From Planctomycetaceae bacterium (GTDB lineage: Bacteria; Planctomycetota; Planctomycetia; Pirellulales; Thermoguttaceae), in contig JAISJZ010000172.1 in assembly GCA_031261125.1 (NCBI GenBank), forward strand, positions 1 through 12,313: a stretch of DNA of 12,313 nt, in the 5' to 3' direction. Positions 1 to 5,889 of the stretch are shown here, in pieces; the first letter of the stretch is position 1, and each line of letters opens with the position of its first letter. A program made the translations under genes and the position numbers. The notes below the pieces were generated by a model. That model saw nothing but the letters and a program-made list of their open reading frames with translations, ran no database searches and was not told the DNA's origin.

Positions 1-2036
1 GATATGACGGAGTTCTTTATCCCTAACGGAGGACTTGCTATGCTGCACAAGAAAAATATCATTCGCCGGATTGATTCGGTACTTGCCCCGGATATATCCC
101 GCCGCAGCGTTCAATGGAAAACAGCGGTGTTGTTTCTCACCGCTGCGCTGCTCTTCACGGCAGCGGTATCACTGTTTGCACCGAAGATTCCGCTACCGGC
201 GTTGGCACAGGAGAATTCAAACAAGCCAGTTTCACAGAAACCGGCTACGGGTGAAAAACATCAATCCGTCAAAGGAGTCATTAAGAACATCAGGCAAGAG
301 CCCGTTGCCGGTGCAAAAGTGTTTGTCCAACTGTTCGTCAAAGGAACAAATGAAGACAAACTTTACAAGGAATATATTGAGACAACGCAAACCGGCGGTT
401 CGTTTAATGTCGATGTGTCTGCCGAAGATGCTCAACGGAATGATTTGCTCATTCAAATTTCGGCGGCGCATCCTGATTACATTGCAACCGGTTTTACCCG
501 AATGCTGCTGGCGGACTATCTGCAACAGTACAACGGTTTAACACAATCAGCGGCAACGCTTTTAGACAATACGAAAGTTTCCGGTACGGTGTTAATGCCT
601 GACGGCAAGCCGGCGGACGGCGTGATAGTGTATGCGGTTTCGCCGGACGACGGCGGTTATATTCAAACGCTGACCCGCACCGGCAGCAGCGGAAAATTCA
701 CGGTCGGCACTGTTAACAGTAAGAACAACAGCAAACGGATGCTGTATATTCTGCCGGACAACGCCGCCCCGTTTTTGAAGGAACTCGATGCAAACGAAAA
801 CAACCTGCAAACGGTGAAATTGGAGTACGGCAGTATTGTCGTCGGCAGAGCGTTGGACGGAACGGGACAGCCGGTAAAAAACCTATGGGTATCGCTGATG
901 CACAAAGGTCCGGCAACTAAAGTGATGGGACACGCCGGTGATGACCGGGCAGCAGTGAGCGATGAAGAAGGGTACTTCGTGTTTCATCCGGTTCTGCCCG
1001 GTAATTACAAGATAGTGCCGGATGTATTGATGGAACACTCTTGGCACACGCCGAAGAAGTTGCCGCCGGAAACCGCTCATATCAATTTGTTTCCGATGGA
1101 AAACGTGCCGCTGCCCAAGTAGACGCAGAACCGGCTTCTTGCATTTATAGACATCACTATTGCGAAACCGGAAAAGCCGTTGACGGAAAATGTACAGTTG
1201 CCGGTGCAGGCATACGGCGAATGGGGATACAGCGAAAGTACAGTTAACACTGCTGCAAAATAAAATTTTTTAGGACAAGCAGCCGCTCATATGGTCGGTT
1301 CGCGGAACAATAGCAGACCGTCCTTGGGAAAAAAATTATCCGCTGCCGAAAGAGATAAATTTTACCAGTGATACGAAAGGGGCAGACCTTACGGCGATGC
1401 CGATGGGACCGCCGATGGCACCGCCGAAAAAAATGAATTTTGCCGGTGGTGATACGAAGAAAGTGAGCGTAATGGTTTTCAATGTGCCGGAGGGCTTGCA
1501 GGATGCTGTTTTGATGCCGTATCACGACAGACCGAACGGAGGTTCTTACTTACCGATGAAATACAAAAACCAAATCGGCAAGGTTGTTGCGTCAGACGAA
1601 AAAAACAACTGGTTCATTCCGCTCGGCAACCTAAATGCCGGCAGCGGTGCTGTTGTTGTACAAAGGTTAGTTGAGCCGTATCAGCCGGCGTTACTGAAAG
1701 TGAAATGCTATGCGCCGGACGGCAAAGTGCTGCCGTATCATTTTATTTCGGTGAAGTATCCCGGTCTGAACTTTACCGACCCCGTAATTAAAACGGAGGA
1801 CGGGCAGGTAATTCACGTGGGTATTGAGCGGTCGCCGGATGCACTGCCGGTCTTTGAAAAATCAGCGGACGGTTCAACGTTGCAGGTATCGGCGAAACCG
1901 GTACTGGCAGAGCCGTCCGCTGATTTTAACGGCATCGGGAATGACAGACAAAATACGGTATAAGGAAGTTGAATTAGAAATTGCCCCGCTGAAATCCGGC
2001 GAAGAGCGGGAAGTGAAAATTACGATGAAGGAATAA
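1..2036 (+). pseudogene. Broken 3' part of a membrane protein with carboxypeptidase-regulatory-like repeats (BlaR1/M56-like C-terminus)
   Basis: Frame 1 is open from the window edge to a TAG at 1120-1122. It encodes a basic stretch (LHKKNIIRRIDSVL), one membrane helix (about 117-180), then beta-rich repeats (SVKGVI, KVSGTV, SIVVGRA starts) typical of carboxypeptidase-regulatory-like domains. Coding sense continues in frame 1 beyond the TAG (RLLAFIDITIAKPEKPLTEN), then moves to frame 2 (about 1244-1963), which contains a second in-frame TAG at 1271. It finally moves to frame 3 near 1955 and ends at TAA 2034-2036 (EVELEIAPLKSGEEREVKI). Two stops and two frameshifts show decay of one gene. The basic segment plus helix resembles the end of planctomycete BlaR1-type M56 proteins, so the missing 5' part probably lies upstream; that is inference. 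Alternatively translation could start at ATG 40, which has GGAGG seven bases upstream, giving a single-pass anchored repeat protein. Confidence 0.75.
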
Positions 2037-2039
2037 ATG

Positions 2040-2918
2040 TCAGGCACCGCGAACTCGCCGTCCCGGTCGTGCTTCGCTTTCCTCGATAATCCGAAGGAAC
2101 AAGTCCTCCAACGTCGTTGAAGGATTGCCGAGGTACTTCAATTCGCTGCCGTCTTCGGAAATAATCTGCTTGATTTTGTCCTTGGCGGCATCGCTCAAAC
2201 CGGCGGCGCGGATTTCCGTTTCGTCTGAAACTTTCAACAAGTCCTCGACGCGTCCGAGTTCTTTCAGTTCGCCCTGATACAGAATTCCGATGCGGTCGCA
2301 AACATCCTGCACATCGGCAAGAAGGTGCGACGACATAATCACGGTCTTGCCTTGCCGTTTCAGGTCAAGAATCAAGTCCTTCATATTCCGGGTTCCGATA
2401 GGGTCGAGACCGCTCGTCGGTTCGTCCAGCAGAATCAGTTCCGGGTCGTTAATCAACGCCTGTGCCAAACCGATACGGCGGGTCATTCCTTTGGAGTATT
2501 CTTTTAGTTGCCGTTTCTTGGCGGATTCGAGACCGACCATCGAAATCAGTTGGGCGATGCGCTGCCGGCGGACAGCACCGGACATATTGAACAGACGACC
2601 GTAAAAGTCCAGTGTTTCTTCAGCGTTGAGAAACTTGTACAGATAGGATTCTTCCGGCAGATAACCGATTTTCTCGTTTTTACCGACATCGCCGGCGTTT
2701 TTACCGAGAATGAGAATATCGCCGCTGGTCGGAAACAGCAGCCCCAGCAGCAGTTTAATCGTTGTGGTTTTGCCGGAACCGTTCGGACCGAGGAGTCCGA
2801 ATACTTCGCCGCGGTGAATTTGCAGGTCGAGGGCTTTCAATGCCCGGACTTTCTGGCGACCCCAGAAGTCCCGATATACTTTTGTCAGATTGCGTGTTTC
2901 GACAACGATGTCCGCCAT
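2040..2918 (-). CDS. ABC transporter ATP-binding protein (ABC-2/NatA-like)
   Basis: A 292-residue nucleotide-binding subunit expected to power export or lipid/drug transport with a membrane partner. Visible motifs: Walker A GPNGSGKT (residues 44-51), Q-loop region GYLPEE (85-90), signature YSKGM (141-145, the variant usual in ABC-2-type ATPases instead of LSGGQ), Walker B LILLDEP (161-167) and the H-loop histidine in SSHLL (H198). The last 75 or so residues form the acidic/basic C-terminal extension seen in CcmA/NatA-like proteins. The start at 2918 is chosen because ADIVVETRNLTKVYR is the normal ABC N-terminus; the open frame extends to 3026 but that stretch covers the likely promoter. A weak AAGGGG lies about 10 bases upstream of the ATG. 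No permease gene is adjacent: the pseudogene converges from the left and the cytochrome gene lies upstream. The substrate is unknown. Confidence 0.93.
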   Translation of the reverse strand: MADIVVETRNLTKVYRDFWGRQKVRALKALDLQIHRGEVFGLLGPNGSGKTTTIKLLLGLLFPTSGDILILGKNAGDVGKNEKIGYLPEESYLYKFLNAEETLDFYGRLFNMSGAVRRQRIAQLISMVGLESAKKRQLKEYSKGMTRRIGLAQALINDPELILLDEPTSGLDPIGTRNMKDLILDLKRQGKTVIMSSHLLADVQDVCDRIGILYQGELKELGRVEDLLKVSDETEIRAAGLSDAAKDKIKQIISEDGSELKYLGNPSTTLEDLFLRIIEESEARPGRRVRGA

Positions 2919-2966
2919 TGAAAAAATCCCCTTAAACTTATGATGACGAAAAATAGTGTTTCCACC

Positions 2967-2972
2967 ATTATA
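2967..2972 (-). promoter_or_regulatory. Probable -10 element for the ABC ATPase gene
   Basis: The minus strand reads TATAAT here, preceded by GGGAGG. Transcription would start near 2960, giving an untranslated leader of about 42 bases before the ATG at 2918. No good -35 hexamer lies 16-18 bases upstream (the region reads CTTTAT/TTTATT), so the promoter would be weak or activator-dependent. Confidence 0.45.
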
Positions 2973-3069
2973 CCTCCCTGCCGGAAAAAATAAAGTCCCT
3001 TGCGGAAAAATATAGAAAAAAATCACCGGACAAAGTCGAGAAACGGTTTCGCCAGTTGCCGGGACTTAT

Positions 3070-3115
3070 CTGCCGGAACGTTGAACGTTCGTCGGCAGCG
3101 GCGATTGCTTGCCGC
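3070..3115. repeat. Two adjacent dyads in the spacer after the cytochrome gene
   Basis: The first dyad (3070-3098) pairs CTGCCG with CGGCAG around a perfect GAACGTT-G-AACGTTC core, with a two-base bulge (GT at 3091-3092). The second (3098-3115) pairs GCGGC with GCCGC around an eight-base loop. They lie 27 to 72 bases past the cytochrome stop codon and about 100 bases upstream of the ABC -10 element. There is no T-run, so they are not classical rho-independent terminators. Rho-linked 3'-end protection or a regulator-binding site are both possible. Confidence 0.5.
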
Positions 3116-3141
3116 AAATTCGTAATGGCTGTGCGTTAACA

Positions 3142-5088
3142 TTATTTTTTCCAGTTTCCCCTCAACCAGTCAACGATAATTTCAATTTCGCTCTGTGTCA
3201 AGACCGCTTCGCCCTTCTCCGGTTTGAACGCCGGCATTCCGTCATTGCCTTTATCTTTGCCCGCCGCCTTGCCGTAAAACCGGCTCGTTTCAGGGTCGGC
3301 AATAAACTCGATGAGCCAATTCCGCGAAAAATAGCCCCGCAAGTCCGGTGCCTGAATCGCCGGCTTCTCGTCCGATGCGTAAATCTTGTGGCACTGTCCG
3401 CAAGTGAAATCTTCAAACAGTACCGTTTGCTCTTCCGTTAATCCGTCAACTTTACCGTCTTTTTCTGTCCGCTGTTTGTCCCGTTCCGCTTCGGCAACTA
3501 ACAAGTCAACGAGTTGCTCAAGTTTTTTCGGGTTCTCTTCGTCCTCATCCAAAATTTCTTTCAGTCCGCTGCGGACAAACCCTGACATCGTTCCCTGTTT
3601 GAACTTCGTTTTGCCGAAGTAATCATCGTTGCGGATTTTCTTATCGCTCAAAAAACCGCCGACCCACTCTTTGCGCAACGGACGGTACAAGTTCGGTGCT
3701 TTCAGCGTATCGCAGGGAATCTTGGCAAAATCAGCGTGTTCCTGTTCACCGTCAAGCGGTTGGAACGGATGGCAGACCGCACAGTGCTGTTTGTACAGTT
3801 CCGGTCCCCGGAGGAACGGGTCGTTTGCGGCAACGCTCAGCGCACCGGTCGGCGGAATTCCTTCTGCCAAACACAGTTGAACCGTCCGTTCCGCCAGCCG
3901 TTCCGCTGCCGCTTCGTCAGAGCGGAACCCCGCCATTTCCTCTTCAAAATAATCGTGATGATACGACGCATACGTCAAATAGGACAACGAAACAAACAGG
4001 AAAGCAACGACCAGCACATTCAAATAGTGTCCGGCTTTGACACGTCCGATTACCGGAATTAAGAAGATGTAAGCGGCAAAAATTCCCGTAACGACGAACA
4101 CCGGAATAAACTTTTTTTCGCCGGGAAATACGTCTTTACCGCTGATTTTCAAATTGCAGAAATGGTACAGCGAACGGAACGACCACTCCGGGCGGGCGGC
4201 ATCGTAAAAACTTGACGGGTCGGCAGGTGCGCCGAGATGAACACCGAGGTGCGCCTCGCGCGGCAGGTTGGCTGCTGCTTGCGGTGCGTTTTTCCCGGTA
4301 ATCTTGTGCAAAACCGGTTGACGATAGTTCAGCAACAGGACGACGAGCATTACAAGCAGCCAAACGAGTGATGTTTTAACAACTTCGCAAGACCAGAAAG
4401 ATACTTTGTCCGCCGCGGGACTTGTCCCGCCGTCTTTAGAGCAAACAGCGGAACAAGTTCCGCCGCGGGCTCTGTAATCAAAGAACCGCCAAAGAACCGC
4501 AAACGCAAAGAAACCGCCGCCGAAGACCAAGATATGCAGCACAAGGAACCGCGGCAGCGTGAGCGTACCGAACTCTGCCCCGCTGGCAACGATTTTGAAC
4601 AGATACCCGCCGATGAGCGGAATCATTTGCAGGAACCGGACGCGGACAAGCGTCGCTGAAAAGCCGGAAAGCGTCCAACTCAATAAATCGCCGGTCAATG
4701 AGGAACACAAGGAAAGCAGGAACAGGATAAATGCCGACCAGAAGACAAATTCCCGCGGCGTGCGGTATCGACCGCTGAACACCAATCCGAGAAGGTAAAA
4801 GCCGAGCAGGACGGTGAGCAGTTGGGCGGCAAAGTGATGTATTCCGCGGATGAGCCAGCCGCCGGGCAAATGGAATTGAAGGTAAAAGAGCGATTCCCAA
4901 GCGGACGTTGCTGACGGACTGTAATATGCCCACAGAAATACGCCGGTAATTGCCTGCAAGACAAATGTGAAGAGAATTGCCGCCGGAAAGAACCGGCACG
5001 GGCAACGGCGGTCAGTAACCGTCCAGTTTGCAATTTTGTTAAATAAGAACGGAATACCGGTGCGGTTGTCAAGCCATTGAAGGAACAT
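3142..5088 (-). CDS. Cytochrome b fused to a C-terminal diheme cytochrome c, with altered heme b ligands
   Basis: A 648-residue membrane protein. Residues 1-260 match the four-helix cytochrome b/b6 core (WLDNRTG start, ITGVFLWAYYSPSA, GGWLIRGIHHF, LTGDLLSW). Residues 270-390 match the subunit-IV-like part with RPEWSF (299-304). Residues 420-648 carry two c-type heme motifs, CAVCH (436-440) and CGQCH (563-567), and a likely Met ligand in GMPAF (M618). The family oxidises quinol and passes electrons to cytochrome c at the membrane. Unusually, only the first histidine of each heme helix is present (H84, H185). The partner positions are Tyr98 and Trp200, and PEWY is PEWS. Residues about 206-227 derive from an inserted palindromic element. 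The ATG at 5088 is chosen because it gives the normal N-terminus; an in-frame TTG at 5154 is less likely. There is no clear Shine-Dalgarno, but a TATACT lies at 5105-5110. No Rieske gene is in view. Confidence 0.9.
   Translation of the reverse strand: MFLQWLDNRTGIPFLFNKIANWTVTDRRCPCRFFPAAILFTFVLQAITGVFLWAYYSPSATSAWESLFYLQFHLPGGWLIRGIHHFAAQLLTVLLGFYLLGLVFSGRYRTPREFVFWSAFILFLLSLCSSLTGDLLSWTLSGFSATLVRVRFLQMIPLIGGYLFKIVASGAEFGTLTLPRFLVLHILVFGGGFFAFAVLWRFFDYRARGGTCSAVCSKDGGTSPAADKVSFWSCEVVKTSLVWLLVMLVVLLLNYRQPVLHKITGKNAPQAAANLPREAHLGVHLGAPADPSSFYDAARPEWSFRSLYHFCNLKISGKDVFPGEKKFIPVFVVTGIFAAYIFLIPVIGRVKAGHYLNVLVVAFLFVSLSYLTYASYHHDYFEEEMAGFRSDEAAAERLAERTVQLCLAEGIPPTGALSVAANDPFLRGPELYKQHCAVCHPFQPLDGEQEHADFAKIPCDTLKAPNLYRPLRKEWVGGFLSDKKIRNDDYFGKTKFKQGTMSGFVRSGLKEILDEDEENPKKLEQLVDLLVAEAERDKQRTEKDGKVDGLTEEQTVLFEDFTCGQCHKIYASDEKPAIQAPDLRGYFSRNWLIEFIADPETSRFYGKAAGKDKGNDGMPAFKPEKGEAVLTQSEIEIIVDWLRGNWKK
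4410..4469. repeat. Palindromic element inserted in frame in the cytochrome gene
   Basis: Two 16-base palindromes, GCGGGAC-TT-GTCCCGC (4415-4430) and GCGGAAC-AA-GTTCCGC (4448-4463), lie 33 bases apart and are inverted relative to each other (shared core GCGG-R-ACTTGT-Y-CCGC). The direct repeat CCGCCGCGGG borders the unit at 4410-4419 and 4460-4469, exactly 50 bases apart. It encodes about 20 small and polar residues (RGGTCSAVC...GGTSPAAD) in a loop between membrane helices, keeping the frame open. The third-position variation preserves pairing in both palindromes. Confidence 0.7.
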
Positions 5089-5179
5089 ATTTTTAGTATC
5101 GGTTAGTATAGTAAAGGCAAAGCCCCATTCTCTCTTTTTTCCGGGGAAAGTCAACCGGCAGGGAATAAAAGTAATCCGC

Positions 5180-5848
5180 TCATTGATAAATCATCATTGC
5201 ATCGAGAACGATACCGAGGACGGCGTGCTGTCCGAAACCGGACAGAATCGACCGGGTACGGTACGCGATAAAGCCCCAAACGAGACCGGCGGCAAACGCG
5301 CCGAACACTTCGCTGCCCGGATGTCCGTAGTGCAGCATTACTGACGCAAGCGTCTGAACGCATACCGCCGCCGGCAGTCCGCACCGCGGCGACAAGCCGT
5401 GCTGCATAAATCCCCTGAACAGAAATTCCCAGCCGAAGTAATAACCGAGGTACAAAACGCAGTGGACAGCAAACAGTCCGTACCCGATGCGGTGTTCCAA
5501 ACCGGTATATTGAACCCGGAGAAGTTCATTGAACGGATAAACGTCGGCGAAGACGGCACTTTGTCCAGACAGATAGGCGATAAGGGCGGCAAACGGTGCC
5601 ATCATCAAAAACGAGCGGACGGTGCGCAAAGGGTTTCCGAATTGCAGTCCGTAATCGGCAAGTTTTTCACAGAAGACGAATCTGACGATGCTCATCGGCA
5701 GCAGACCGAAGAGAACGAAGGCGGTGATGATTTTGTATTCACCGATAAGAACGTTGGATGTTTGCAGCGTGCAATACTTCCACACCGACGCGGCGGCGGC
5801 GGCGTAGAACAGGATGATGACAGGTTTAATGTCGTCCTTGGAAAACAT
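5180..5848 (-). CDS. CPBP-family intramembrane protein (CAAX-protease-like)
   Basis: A 222-residue, very hydrophobic protein with about six membrane segments. The C-terminal half shows the CPBP/Rce1 pattern: GWEFLFRGF (139-147), a histidine in SVMLHYGHP (H173) and GQHAVLGIVLD (H208, D216). Family members are membrane glutamic proteases acting on prenylated proteins, bacteriocin peptides or signalling proteins. The usual EExxxR motif is here W140-E141-FLF-R145, so only one of the paired glutamates is present, and the usual HxxxN is HxxxG. The enzyme may therefore differ in mechanism or be inactive. The ATG at 5848 follows a GC-rich hairpin by only 10 bases, with no separate Shine-Dalgarno. It lies between GH2 (upstream) and the cytochrome fusion (downstream, 91 bases from stop to ATG). 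The substrate is unknown. Confidence 0.82.
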   Translation of the reverse strand: MFSKDDIKPVIILFYAAAAASVWKYCTLQTSNVLIGEYKIITAFVLFGLLPMSIVRFVFCEKLADYGLQFGNPLRTVRSFLMMAPFAALIAYLSGQSAVFADVYPFNELLRVQYTGLEHRIGYGLFAVHCVLYLGYYFGWEFLFRGFMQHGLSPRCGLPAAVCVQTLASVMLHYGHPGSEVFGAFAAGLVWGFIAYRTRSILSGFGQHAVLGIVLDAMMIYQ

Positions 5849-5858
5849 AACAAAACAA

Positions 5859-5878
5859 CCCCGCCGGCAGCGGCGGGG
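5859..5878 (-). terminator. GC-rich hairpin followed by T-rich tract after the GH2 gene
   Basis: On the minus strand an eight-base-pair stem (CCCCGCCG with CGGCGGGG) with loop CTGC is followed by TTGTTTTGTT. It starts 11 bases after the GH2 stop codon. The shape fits a rho-independent terminator. It sits immediately before the ATG of the CPBP gene at 5848, so it could also reduce or gate expression of that gene. The same stem occurs at 10541-10560. Confidence 0.7.
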
Positions 5879-5889
5879 CTAAATAAGTT

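Noticed and set aside
1120..1273. Reassignment of TAG to an amino acid, since TAG occurs twice inside the broken gene and no intact gene here ends with TAG.
   Set aside because: The same gene also needs two frameshifts, which recoding cannot explain, and no intact gene in the window contains an in-frame TAG.
3076..3090. LexA (SOS) box reading of GAACGTTGAACGTTC.
   Set aside because: The half-site spacing does not fit GAACNNNNGTTC or CTG-N10-CAG, and it is not near recA.
5089..5154. TTG at 5154 as the start of the cytochrome fusion.
   Set aside because: The extra 22 residues are unlike family N-termini and cover the region with TATACT; the ATG at 5088 starts at the conserved WLDNRTG segment.
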